From the NCBI RefSeq assembly GCF_000724545.1, contig NZ_JHBV01000016.1:391075-455074 (forward strand): a stretch of 64,000 nt of DNA, written 5' to 3'. This document shows, in pieces, positions 10,501 through 18,523 of the stretch. Position 1 is the first letter of the stretch; each line of letters begins with the position of its first letter. Below the pieces are notes generated by a model. That model saw only the letters and a list, made by a program, of their open reading frames with translations, was not told the DNA's origin and did not search any database. A program made the position numbers and the translations under genes. This DNA comes from Aureispira sp. CCB-QB1. GTDB lineage: Bacteria > Bacteroidota > Bacteroidia > Chitinophagales > Saprospiraceae.

Positions 10501-10574
10501 TTGGTGGTGGTATCGTTGTACTCCTACTATTAGGAGGACTCCTTTTTTCATTTCTACGCAAAGAAAAGCAATAA
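7539..10574 (+). CDS. TPR-CHAT domain protein, exported and membrane-anchored
   Basis: A signal peptide (MKNLLYLLPFLILPLFSFG) precedes about 10 tetratricopeptide-type helical repeats (residues about 25-400), a charged helical linker (about 500-600) and a C-terminal CHAT (caspase HetF-associated with TPR) domain. The predicted catalytic dyad is intact: His835 in HFATHG and Cys882 in LSACETALG. The family motif GFSYAGTKSIFTTLW follows. One transmembrane helix (WMWIGGGIVVLLLLGGLLF) and a short basic tail (RKEKQ) end the protein. I infer a type I topology with the TPR and CHAT parts in the periplasm. CHAT proteins are caspase-like cysteine peptidases, but no substrate is known here. It probably shares a transcript with the preceding subtilisin. 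Confidence 0.9.
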   Translation: MKNLLYLLPFLILPLFSFGQDASALVQQANEAVDAERFEQANTLFSDAAKRYATDGNWDAYFDCGVNIISNWIQLGNYEEGLSSANDYISKAESVNYEGLSLSLIYKNIGRIYYAQDDYKAALPALEQALLIREKINAEDPDLARDYGNLGIVGRLSNRNSRATEFLEKAIALQDNDNVLARLYTEMGINYKNIGNFRKSLDYQNQALRLLESDASKDYFAIGLAYLEKGVTLTELKQEGEDIIALQQALALFKGAAFDYTNQVNCYRNIAYSYLRSGQGKTYDAAYLDSAQFYYEKALKIATSELPEKNAYSTQILFDLSSVLVAKKQFTEAEAALNQGTKMSIHAFDSKSLENFKALASTASFYRSKGDFETALNFHQKQLISIIQDYDNTDYWHLPNLEQSKSSLSYDAITDVLAAKARTWFLYYKYGHGDSKKLDAALKTIRLFDEMVNHIRADFSTSGSNIAWSDLTLDAYENGIEICLALFKEKGDPMHKELALYYSEKSKGLTLLESFQNTKAKEVAGLPEADLIKERELKLDIADLQQEVFLLTQQNNPKLADQIAALKKRIFLKKEIYQDFLKELERNHPQYYNTKYKLEILNLTQMRELLKEDQGFVEYFVGDSSLFAFKITKTEFEVFTLDVQENMLHQVGDFRKSIYGYFLSSKDRSEQMKSKYANLYADQAYQLYQNLVAPLGTLPHRLIIIPAGPMCDMPFEPLLTQKVDEPENYQAHPYLLHDHLISYCYSATLLKEMMHKQHLPTDYTYVGFAPSFGESAVSIIRGKRFALSPLAYNKPEIENINHLLGTGTIFKDQDATENQFKAIASDYKIIHFATHGMANSNDPDYSLLAFTEVEDEEENEFLYVSDLYNLELNAEMVVLSACETALGKNFRGEGIMSLARGFSYAGTKSIFTTLWSVNDQSTYNIIKSYYTYLQQGKDKDEALRLSKIDYIQKASHFTAHPFLWSPYILIGDTDEVPALQKQNAWMWIGGGIVVLLLLGGLLFSFLRKEKQ

Positions 10575-10598
10575 TTCTATCTCTCCCATAAAATTAAA

Positions 10599-10638
10599 AA
10601 TCCTATTGAGTTTTAAACTCAATAGGATTTTTTTATAG
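10599..10638. terminator. Bidirectional intrinsic terminator
   Basis: A 14-base-pair stem (AATCCTATTGAGTT and its complement, loop TTA) is followed by a T-run on the plus strand and by T-rich sequence on the minus strand. It separates the convergent CHAT gene and the small lipoprotein gene. Confidence 0.85.
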
Positions 10639-10716
10639 TCAAAGACAAAAGTAATCGATTTTTATTCATTCGAAAACCTTTGAATATTTACTTGATTTTT
10701 AGCGATACTTTCAGCA

Positions 10717-10965
10717 TTACTTAATTCTACAAGTATACCCTTCTGCTTCATAAGCATTTTTGTACTCTGCATTGGTAGAACCACTACTTACTGGTATTAA
10801 ATTACAAACTCCTCCGCCTTCTGGTGTAGCTGTTTCGTCACAAATTTCCACATCACATTTAGAAGGATGTGTACATTCATAACAGAATACATTTTCTGTT
10901 TTTGTACAAGAAGACATTCCGATTGCAAACGAAGCACATAGTGCTAAACCTAATAACTTTTTCAT
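10717..10965 (-). CDS. Small cysteine-rich lipoprotein of unknown function
   Basis: This is an 82-residue protein with a lipoprotein signal (MKKLLGLALCASFAIGMSSC), acylated Cys at about residue 20. The mature part has six further cysteines, including FCYEC, KC, IC, VC and a C-terminal TCRIK, enough for three disulfides in about 60 residues. I recognise no family. It is preceded by about 180 bases of non-coding DNA and shares the terminator at 10599-10638 with the CHAT gene. The function is unknown; a structural or binding role at the outer membrane is only a guess. Confidence 0.75.
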   Translation of the reverse strand: MKKLLGLALCASFAIGMSSCTKTENVFCYECTHPSKCDVEICDETATPEGGGVCNLIPVSSGSTNAEYKNAYEAEGYTCRIK

Positions 10966-11146
10966 TTTTGGTGTATTTTTTTTGTATTGATTAAATTAGA
11001 TAGTTCTTTTTTTGAGTAACTGGGCATATATCTGTTAATTGTGATTTATGAGTACTAATAAATTAGAGAACTATACTATTTTCTTTATAAAGTACTTGCT
11101 GCTATTGAGCAGCAAGTTAATTATTTCTTTTCTGATGATTTTATGC

Positions 11147-12100
11147 TTACAGAATTAATGCAGTAAAATCAAAGTTTAAACTGGCTTGTGCCTGTGCATT
11201 AACAGTTACAGCTCCTAACACAGTTCCGCTTAACAAACCGCCTATTTCGAGTGTTCCTTTAAAAACAGCTTTGTTCTGTGCATCGTACTCATAAGAAGCA
11301 AATACGACATCATACTCCCCATCTTTTAAGTAAGATAATTGGAAATCACCATTGGCATCGACAACAGAACTACTGACTGCATTTTTAAATCGAATATTGC
11401 TAGTTCCCTGTGGGTTTTTCTCAGAACTACTGTACGATCCCTTAGTATATATGTAGGCAACTACTTTATCATTGTTAGAACCTGAATTATTGGTTGTTGA
11501 TCCTTTTACAGTTCCTGTTTCATGTTTAACAACCGTTCTAACAGAAGAAGACAATTCAGCAGAACTTACAAAATCATAATCGTTGTTGTTAGCACCATTC
11601 TTAATTGCTTTACGCAGATCAAAGTCTAATACAACCTCTACAGAAGAACGTGTTTCTGTCGCCAAATCAATAGCGCCCTGAGAAGTTACCTCAATTGTCC
11701 CTGTAGCTGAACCTGCTAAAGACTCTTTGGTTCCATTGGCTCGCTCAATATAGCAGCCCATTGCATTTCCTTGAGCATCAGTATCTAGATCTAATACTAA
11801 GGTAATATTACTGTATGCCTTGGCATCTAAATCAGCTGTTCCCAAAGCATCTACAGAACCATTTTGCAATGCTTTTACATTGATTGTTTTTTTGCCTGAA
11901 AAACCACTAAAAGTTTGACCATCAACTTTCACTTCTGCGACAGTTATAAATACAGCATCTACATCTGCATCATCAATAGGAGCGTCTGTTAATTGTATAG
12001 ATACTTCTTTTTGTTCTTCTTGTGTGTCACTATCTTGAGTACATTGTACAAATGCAAAACTACACACTGCAAACATTAACAAATACTTCATTTTTAGCAT
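11147..12100 (-). CDS. DUF4382 domain lipoprotein
   Basis: A lipoprotein signal ends at FAFVQC. ATG codons at 12100 (used) and 12091 both give a workable signal. Residues about 32-190 carry the DUF4382 pattern, beginning VSIQLTDAPIDDADVDAVFITVAEVKVDG, with the aspartate-rich start typical of the family. The C-terminal 100 residues look like a carboxypeptidase-regulatory or Ig-like beta domain (DANGDFQLSYLKDGEYDVVFASY). It is predicted to be anchored in the outer or inner membrane. The role of DUF4382 is not established. It stands alone between long intergenic stretches, so it probably has its own promoter. Confidence 0.82.
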   Translation of the reverse strand: MLKMKYLLMFAVCSFAFVQCTQDSDTQEEQKEVSIQLTDAPIDDADVDAVFITVAEVKVDGQTFSGFSGKKTINVKALQNGSVDALGTADLDAKAYSNITLVLDLDTDAQGNAMGCYIERANGTKESLAGSATGTIEVTSQGAIDLATETRSSVEVVLDFDLRKAIKNGANNNDYDFVSSAELSSSVRTVVKHETGTVKGSTTNNSGSNNDKVVAYIYTKGSYSSSEKNPQGTSNIRFKNAVSSSVVDANGDFQLSYLKDGEYDVVFASYEYDAQNKAVFKGTLEIGGLLSGTVLGAVTVNAQAQASLNFDFTALIL

Positions 12101-12752
12101 AACTATTCTTTTTTTTTATTTGGAAATACTCCTTAAACTTTAAGTTGGGGTATAGAAGATGCATCTTAATAACAAGTAGTTATTAGTATAGAAGCTTAAA
12201 AAATATTTCTCTGAATTTGTTTTTGGTAAGATCTTAGGAATCTTGAATCATTTATTTTTTGATCTGTATTTTATGTGAAATAATTTTTGAATTATATAAA
12301 CAGAAATCAATAAATGTAAGTAAGTAAGCAGAAAAAATATAGACTTATTTTTATATAATTCTTTCTGAACGATTACTTATTTAAATGTAATAACTAACTA
12401 TTGTTATTGTGTTCATCACTGTAATTAAAACAGCTTAAGTTTAAAATTGTTTAAAAAAAATAGATTTTTTCTATTTTAATTAGAGTCTATATGCACCTCT
12501 ACCCCATTGTTCTTTTTTATGATCAAAGTTTATCTTTTGTGAACACTTCCTCCTTTTTTATTAATGCACCTCATTCCCAACGAAACATACTAAACTAATT
12601 ATCAAACAATAATAAAATAAGCCATCCCAAAAAAAATTGAGATGGCTTATCTAAAAAATAATAGTTCCTTGATTATCTTTTGGATTACTACCATGCACAA
12701 GTCTATTTGGCAAACGTAGTTGAAAAAAAGATAAAAACTCTATCTATAATGT
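12101..12752. other. AT-rich intergenic region
   Basis: About 650 bases lie between the serA stop and the DUF4382 start, both on the minus strand. Apart from the hairpin at 12617-12650 I see no gene, RNA or repeat of the dispersed family. Confidence 0.6.
12617..12650 (-). terminator. Probable terminator downstream of serA
   Basis: A 10-base-pair stem (ATAAGCCATC and GATGGCTTAT) encloses a 14-base loop. T-rich sequence follows it on the minus strand. It lies about 100 bases past the serA stop. Confidence 0.6.
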
Positions 12753-13715
12753 TTAATTATCTTCTCCAAAAAAATCGATAAAAGTATCGGCCAACTCCAA
12801 ACCAATATTGCGTTGTGCTTCTAAAGTTGAAGCGCCAATATGAGGCGATACAGAAATCTTAGGATGATTCAAAAGCTCAGGATTAGGAGTAGGTTCATTG
12901 ACAAAAACATCCAAAGCAGCTCCTGCTACTTTTCCATTGTTAAGTGCCTCCAACAATGCTTCCTCATCAATTGTACCTCCTCTAGAGGTATTGACTAGAA
13001 ATACGCCATCTTTTAGCTTCTGAAACTCTTCTGTTCCTATCACAGGTTTATCGCTACTCGGAACGTGAATGGTAATATAATCACTATCCGATAAAACTCT
13101 AGACAATGGCACTGTAGTTAAGCGAACTGAAAAAGCAACGTCTGCTGCACCTGGCGTACTTAAATCTATATTGACAGTATTATCATACAAATCAGAAGCC
13201 AAAACACGCATACCTAAGCCCAATGCCAAACGAGCAACCTCTTGACCGATACGACCAAAACCAATAATTCCTACTGTTTTGCCTCTAAGTTGCACACCAC
13301 CTGCATACTGCTTCTTCAAAGCTTTAAACTCTGTAGCTCCTTTGGTCGCCATATCTCTATTGGCACGATGCAAAAAACGAGACAAAGTAAAAAAGTGTCC
13401 TATTACCAGCTCAGCCACAGCTTGTGACGATGCCTTTGGTGTATTAATGACTTTGATACCTTTAGAACGAGCATACTCGACATCAATATTATCCATTCCA
13501 ACACCACCTCTAGCGATAACTTTTAGATTAGGACATTGATCAATCAACTCTTTGCGAACTTTTGTTGCAGAGCGAACAATAATAGCATCATAGTTCGGTA
13601 ATTTTTCAGATAATTCTTCTTGAGGAATCTTAGTATCATCAACATGATATTGTGCTTCTTCCATAAGCAGTTTACCATCTGGGTGAATACCATCATTAAC
13701 TAAAATCTTGATCAT
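12753..13715 (-). CDS. serA: D-3-phosphoglycerate dehydrogenase (2-hydroxyacid dehydrogenase family)
   Basis: The enzyme oxidises 3-phosphoglycerate with NAD in the first step of serine synthesis, in the cytosol. The 320 residues show the NAD-binding GFGRIG at 152-157, and the catalytic Arg245 (NTSRGG), Glu274 (VNEP) and His292 (SPHIGAS) of the D-isomer-specific 2-hydroxyacid dehydrogenases. The length fits the short form without the C-terminal ACT regulatory domain, so serine feedback through ACT is not expected. SerA is inferred from the family pattern; another 2-hydroxyacid dehydrogenase remains possible because serC and serB are not adjacent. The TPR lipoprotein gene lies 106 bases upstream on the same strand. 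Confidence 0.85.
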   Translation of the reverse strand: MIKILVNDGIHPDGKLLMEEAQYHVDDTKIPQEELSEKLPNYDAIIVRSATKVRKELIDQCPNLKVIARGGVGMDNIDVEYARSKGIKVINTPKASSQAVAELVIGHFFTLSRFLHRANRDMATKGATEFKALKKQYAGGVQLRGKTVGIIGFGRIGQEVARLALGLGMRVLASDLYDNTVNIDLSTPGAADVAFSVRLTTVPLSRVLSDSDYITIHVPSSDKPVIGTEEFQKLKDGVFLVNTSRGGTIDEEALLEALNNGKVAGAALDVFVNEPTPNPELLNHPKISVSPHIGASTLEAQRNIGLELADTFIDFFGEDN

Positions 13716-13821
13716 AATTTTTTTATTATTAGGTTGTTTGAATGTGTTGATTAGATTCTTTCTTAAAGGTAAGAGTACTTTGTGGATTTTTTAGTTTTCT
13801 TGCTAGGAAAGAATGAAGCAA

Positions 13822-14865
13822 TCAAAATTTACCTAGTCGTTTTAGAGCATCCTCTGCCCGATTGAAGCGATTGTTATTATTCACTGCATTCTTATAAGCA
13901 GTTACTGCTTCATCTATCTTGCCCAAATTTTCCAAAGCGAGTCCTTCAAAATAATAGGCATCACCAAACGTAGGATCATATTGGGTTGCGACATCAAAGA
14001 AGTGTGCTGCCTGTTCATAATCTTTTTCCTCCATAAAAAACAAACCATAATCATAGCTACCATTTGCCTCTTGCGGGTGATGATAAATTAAGCGCTCGTA
14101 AGCTTCCTTGGTTTTTTCCAAATAGCCGTTGTCTTTTGTATAGTTTTGGTGATAAAACGCTGCTTTTCCTTTGAGAGCCTCGTAGGCAGTCGAGTCAATT
14201 CTTAGCGCATTATCATAATATTGGATGGCAATTTTTTCTTTCTTATCTGAGAAAATATCTGCCAATTGCATGTAAGCATCAATATGATCTGCATCCTGCT
14301 CTACTGCTGTCTGAAAATTACCAATTGCATTCAAGGTATCTCCCATATACTTAAGAATTTGTCCACGCATGAATAAACCCTCTACGTTTAATGGAGATAG
14401 TTTTAATACTTTTTCAGCCGAAATCAAAGCTTCATCATAGTGTTTTATCAGCAAATTCATTTCAGAATGCACCAACAAGAGCATCAGTGTATCTGGGTGA
14501 ATCTCTAAGGCATGCTCTAATATTTTGATCGCTGGCTTAGATTTATTATTCTCCAAATAAGCCCACGCCAACAACCGAGCTGCTTTCCAGTTTGTTTTGT
14601 CGTTCTCATAAATCAAGCGAGCTTCTGCTTCTGCCTCCTTCAACATTCCTTCGGCAGTATACGCTTCGTACCGAGCCACCCGCAACGTCATATTTTCTGG
14701 ATCCGCTTTAATATCTCTAGTCAAGGCATCGATAGTTGGTATTCCTGTCAATTTACCGTGTTCTGGTTCTAAATCGTTTGGTCTATCTGTGCTTTCTCCA
14801 CAACCATAAATAGATATCCAACAAATAAATAAACTAACAATAATAATTATTTTTTTTGTCATCAT
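13822..14865 (-). CDS. TPR-repeat lipoprotein
   Basis: A hydrophobic N-terminus ends at SIYGC, a lipoprotein cleavage site. The rest (about residues 40-347) is a continuous run of about eight tetratricopeptide repeats, seen in the recurring A...L...P pattern, for example DTLMLLLVHSEMNL, NVEGLFMRGQILKYMGD and FGDAYYFEGLALENLGK. The protein is probably a periplasm-facing scaffold on a membrane. No catalytic domain is visible. It lies upstream of serA on the same strand and could be co-transcribed, but nothing in its sequence links it to serine synthesis. Confidence 0.82.
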   Translation of the reverse strand: MMTKKIIIIVSLFICWISIYGCGESTDRPNDLEPEHGKLTGIPTIDALTRDIKADPENMTLRVARYEAYTAEGMLKEAEAEARLIYENDKTNWKAARLLAWAYLENNKSKPAIKILEHALEIHPDTLMLLLVHSEMNLLIKHYDEALISAEKVLKLSPLNVEGLFMRGQILKYMGDTLNAIGNFQTAVEQDADHIDAYMQLADIFSDKKEKIAIQYYDNALRIDSTAYEALKGKAAFYHQNYTKDNGYLEKTKEAYERLIYHHPQEANGSYDYGLFFMEEKDYEQAAHFFDVATQYDPTFGDAYYFEGLALENLGKIDEAVTAYKNAVNNNNRFNRAEDALKRLGKF

Positions 14866-15226
14866 AAAGTATTCAATTTTGTTCTAACACTTCTCATTTT
14901 TACAACTATCCAAATTAGGGGTTTTACTTGCTTTTAGTACTTGTTCTGTCCCAAAAGAGTAAGTATTCATTCAAATAAGTTTGCTTTAATAAGTTTTTTT
15001 TCTTAGATTTATTATCGCCCTACAGCGTTTTGTTGGTAAATTTTGAAACAAATGTACGAATTTCATAGTACCTATATAATAATGGTTTATGGATTTTTTG
15101 ATTTTTACAGTCAAGTGTACAAAATACAACCTTAGATAATCACTTCCCTTCTTCTAATGTTGGTTCACTAATCTAAACAGCTTGTAAAAAGGGCAAGTTT
15201 ATTATTACTCATATCGTTGTTTTAAT

Positions 15227-15401
15227 ACTCCGTTGATTTTTTAGTTTTTCTATGCCCCTGAACCGAACAAAGCAAGCTCACAAAGCATAGCAAGTAACAA
15301 AGGTTTACCAAGGAAAAACATAAAAAAGCATCTTACATTAGTTTGATTATCAGATTTCAAGACCAAAATCAGCAAAAAATCTTGTTAATAATCAAACTAA
15401 T
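15227..15401. repeat. Composite intergenic repeat, copy R2 (diverged)
   Basis: This lies in the roughly 690-base gap 14866-15557, which otherwise shows no gene. It starts with CCGTTGATTTTTTAGTTTTT, a module also seen near 33075 and in variant form near 56245. It has a nested inverted repeat ATTAGTTTGATTA at 15337-15349 pairing with 15389-15401. The element at 29785-29979 has nearly the same nested arms. Confidence 0.7.
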
Positions 15402-15557
15402 ACGATTTTCAATAGAGTAATGTGTTTTCTACACGACATCTTTTCATCAAACTTTCTAATCTTTTAATTTGTTTAAAAGAAAGCCCCCTTGTCTCCAATA
15501 GAGTTTGATGGCATGATGGAACTTCGATGAGCTTGACTTCACTAAAATATGTAGCTT

Positions 15558-16976
15558 ATGAAAAAATATCTTATCTTTTTTTTAATTATCGGTAGCCTCC
15601 TCTTAGACTACAACTTGCTTTTAGCTCAAAAAGTACAAATATCAGAACCCGTAGATGTTGCCAACGAAGTTGATTACGAACTAATAGGTCGTTATGAAGA
15701 TCACTTTTTGCTATATCGCAAATCAGAAACCAAATTTTATATTCAAAGTTTTGCCACCAGTGATTTAAAACAAAACTGGGTCAAAACCATCGAGTTTAGT
15801 AAAAGAGATATTACGCCTTTTAAAATTGTACCTCACAAAGAAAGTTTTTCTATTCTATACTACTTTCATAAAAGAGGTAAAACCTATATTGGTGGAAAAG
15901 AGTTTAATAACGAAGCACAAGAAATAGGAGATTTTAATATTGGCTATTTGAACAGTCCTTTGATACTGCACCGCAATCAAATTGTTCATTCTCAAAACAA
16001 GCAGTTTTTCTTGTTGTATGTACCAGGTTACAATGGCAATGTTGAAGTGATTAATTTTGACATTTTTGATAAAAAGATGGTTTGGCAGAAAAATTTCAAA
16101 TTCTTAGAACTAAGCAAACAAAGAGAATTTGAACAAGTATTGGTCAACAATATGGGAGAGTCCTTTATCATCTTTAATGAAAACAATACCAAACGTCAAC
16201 GCCAAAATCATCAGTTTGCAATTCTAAAAGTAACTCCCAATAGATCGGAGTCTAGTTATACCGTTCCTTTTAACAACTATATTTCGCATGATATGAACAT
16301 CCAATACGATGAAATCAATCAGCAACTGGTAGCTTCTGGACTATATACCGATCACAAAAATTCCATTAATGGCATTTTTTACTTCAACACTGACTTAGCG
16401 CAGATTCCAACCATTCAAACTTCTGAATTGGAAGAAACTTTTATGCGCAGCCTAACGGGCAAAAAATCTAAAAAAATAAATGGCATTCAAAACTTTACCA
16501 TTTGCCAATTGGTCTTGCGCAAAGATGGCGGTGCTCTATTGGTAGCAGAACAACGTTTTGCTTACGAATCTTCCATTGCATTTTATGAAGAAGAAAGAAG
16601 AAAAGCACATGCTGATTATCTTTATGAGAATATTCTAGTAGCCTCTATACATCCATCAGGAAAAGTGTATTGGAAAGATGTTCTGTTCAAAAGTCAGAGT
16701 TCTGAAAATGACAATGCTCGCTACTCTTCTTTTTTTGCGGTAAAAACCAACTCAAGTATTCGTTTTGTATACAACAATGATATTTCTTGGGATACCAGTA
16801 TTTTTGAATATGTTATCAACAGCAGTGGTAATGTACAAAGAAATGTCATTGCGCATCAAATTAGAAAAAGTGGTGTGTTACCCCAACTAACCAGCAGTAT
16901 CCAAGTTTCAGCATCAGAGGTCATTGCTCTATCTGAAAGAGATCGCAAATTGCGTTTGCTAAAAATTAATTACTAA
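15558..16976 (+). CDS. Exported protein of unknown function
   Basis: The 472-residue protein has a signal peptide (MKKYLIFFLIIGSLLLDYNLLLAQ). The mature part has recurring beta-strand segments in which a short turn is followed by a W-x-K or W-x-x-x-hydrophobic pattern (DLKQNWVKTIEF, DKKMVWQKNFKF, GKVYWKDVLF). This is suggestive of a beta-propeller, but I do not recognise a family. It has no T9SS sorting domain and no lipobox, so it is probably periplasmic. Its start is preceded by the repeat-bearing gap and its stop is followed within 15 bases by repeat copy R3. Confidence 0.75.
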   Translation: MKKYLIFFLIIGSLLLDYNLLLAQKVQISEPVDVANEVDYELIGRYEDHFLLYRKSETKFYIQSFATSDLKQNWVKTIEFSKRDITPFKIVPHKESFSILYYFHKRGKTYIGGKEFNNEAQEIGDFNIGYLNSPLILHRNQIVHSQNKQFFLLYVPGYNGNVEVINFDIFDKKMVWQKNFKFLELSKQREFEQVLVNNMGESFIIFNENNTKRQRQNHQFAILKVTPNRSESSYTVPFNNYISHDMNIQYDEINQQLVASGLYTDHKNSINGIFYFNTDLAQIPTIQTSELEETFMRSLTGKKSKKINGIQNFTICQLVLRKDGGALLVAEQRFAYESSIAFYEEERRKAHADYLYENILVASIHPSGKVYWKDVLFKSQSSENDNARYSSFFAVKTNSSIRFVYNNDISWDTSIFEYVINSSGNVQRNVIAHQIRKSGVLPQLTSSIQVSASEVIALSERDRKLRLLKINY

Positions 16977-16990
16977 AATTAAATAGCAAT

Positions 16991-17186
16991 AGTTCGTTGA
17001 AACCACGCAGTAGCAGCGAACCGAGCTATGCGAGTTCACGACAGCAGGGAGCTACCACGAAGTAGCACCGTAGGTAATCAACGAACTACTAAAATAGAGT
17101 GCAAAGCAAAATAGTTTTGATAATTTGAATACTTGATAGGCACTGTCTACTAGAAATCAGTGGTATCAAATATTCAAATTATCAAA
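16991..17186. repeat. Intergenic repeat with terminal inverted repeats (copy R3) plus adjacent long hairpin
   Basis: Bases 16991-17087 are bounded by the perfect 10-bp inverted pair AGTTCGTTGA / TCAACGAACT. Bases 17012-17051 match 3414-3453 at 39 of 40 positions, and 16991-17018 match the complement of 29952-29979 at 27 of 28. Immediately after, 17116-17138 pairs with 17164-17186 at 22 of 23 positions, forming a separate long hairpin. Confidence 0.88.
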
Positions 17187-17247
17187 TAAATTAAACCTCT
17201 TTTTTATAACTTCTCCCTAAGGCATTGTATTTTTGGAATCTTATGTA

Positions 17248-18294
17248 ATGCAAATTATTGGCATTTGCAGAACAAGTATTTCAATAGATAGAAAAAATAC
17301 CTACGTGCTACAACTTTTCCGAGACAACCAAATTTTCACAATCTTATTTGTGTTTCTATATTTTCTTCTCTTTGGAGCAAATATTTGGCTATATCCTAAT
17401 GATTTAACTCTTTTTGAAGAACTCCCTAGTACCCTTAGTACATGGGTCATGCAATGGCTTCTTCATCCTACGAGCAACAAAATGGCTTTTAGCATCTTGT
17501 TATTGATTCAGGCTTTTACAGTCAATTCAATTGTCAACAACTTCAAACTGACCAAACACTACTCCTACATTACAGCCATTTGCTATATACTGCTACATTT
17601 TAGTTATTTTAACATTGATAGTTGTTCGCCCGTAATGCTAGCCAATACCTTTTTATTGTGGTCGTTGTATAGTATGTGCAACAGCTATGAAAAAAGAGTT
17701 TCTTTAGGCACCATTTTTAATATTGGCTTTGCCGCCGCAGTAGCAGCTCTATTTTATAATGGTTTTATTAGTTATTTTTTTTGGATTACGATTGGTTTGT
17801 TAATTGTCCGATCATTTGATTTCCAAGAATTTTTATTATTGATTGGAGGGTTCTTTATTCCTTTTTTCTTGTTGGGAATGTACCATTTTTTAGGCGATAG
17901 TTTTGACCAATGGATAGACCAAGAACTAATGTCTCACTACTCAACTATGATTGTTCATTATGAGACCAATACAGCGCTGTATTTATTATTAGGCATTATA
18001 TCTACCCCTTTGTTACTGGCCATTGGCAATCTACAAGCTTTATATTTTAAAACAACCGCTAGAGAAAAAAAATACATCCATACCGTTTTATTAATGCCCT
18101 TTATGGCTTTGTTAAGTCTCCTATTTCAAGATCAGCTATATAGTTATCATTTTGTTATATTCATGGTTCCGATGAGCATTTTGTTGAGTATTACGTTACA
18201 ATCTTATAAAAGTCTAGCAGCATCAGAAGCTGTTCATTTTATTCTTTTTATGCTTTGCTTAGGCATTCAATACCAAACTTTCTTTTTTCAGTAA
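17248..18294 (+). CDS. DUF6427-like integral membrane protein
   Basis: This is a polytopic membrane protein of about 348 residues with around nine to ten hydrophobic helices and few charged loops. The pattern (a first helix near residue 35, NIDSCSPVMLANTFLLWSLY, then GFAAAVAALFYNGF and FFIPFFLLGMYHF) resembles the Bacteroidota DUF6427 family, whose function is unknown. I prefer the ATG at 17248 to the TTG at 17233. It follows repeat copy R3. Nothing in the neighbours identifies a pathway. Confidence 0.75.
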   Translation: MQIIGICRTSISIDRKNTYVLQLFRDNQIFTILFVFLYFLLFGANIWLYPNDLTLFEELPSTLSTWVMQWLLHPTSNKMAFSILLLIQAFTVNSIVNNFKLTKHYSYITAICYILLHFSYFNIDSCSPVMLANTFLLWSLYSMCNSYEKRVSLGTIFNIGFAAAVAALFYNGFISYFFWITIGLLIVRSFDFQEFLLLIGGFFIPFFLLGMYHFLGDSFDQWIDQELMSHYSTMIVHYETNTALYLLLGIISTPLLLAIGNLQALYFKTTAREKKYIHTVLLMPFMALLSLLFQDQLYSYHFVIFMVPMSILLSITLQSYKSLAASEAVHFILFMLCLGIQYQTFFFQ

Positions 18295-18405
18295 AATGGA
18301 CAAAGAAGCCATTTTTAAAGTAGGCTTTGGCACAGTATTTTGTACGATAAAGCATCAATACCCATTGACCAAATTTATATTTATTATTATTATCCAAAAA
18401 CAATC

Positions 18406-18515
18406 GTTCGTTGAGATTACGCAGTAACAGCTACAACAGAGTAAACTTTCGTTAATATAGCGCAAAGAAGTCCCCTGTGAACGTAGTGAGCTAATGAACG
18501 AGCTACTAAAAAATA
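18406..18515. repeat. Degenerate intergenic repeat, copy R4
   Basis: It begins GTTCGTTGAGATTACGCAGT, a diverged form of the left end of the 16991 element, and ends near ATGAACGAGCTACTA, a diverged right end. It reaches to within 10 bases of the start of the next gene and so forms its leader. Confidence 0.6.
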
Positions 18516-18523
18516 AAAGCATC

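Noticed and set aside
10249..10533. Open frame of 94 codons on the plus strand within the CHAT gene
   Set aside because: It is a shifted frame of the CHAT coding region, which has intact catalytic motifs.
18296..18427. A 43-codon plus-strand frame directly after the DUF6427 gene
   Set aside because: It starts two bases after the upstream stop but runs into repeat DNA, has low complexity (Ile run), and no recognisable signal or motif.
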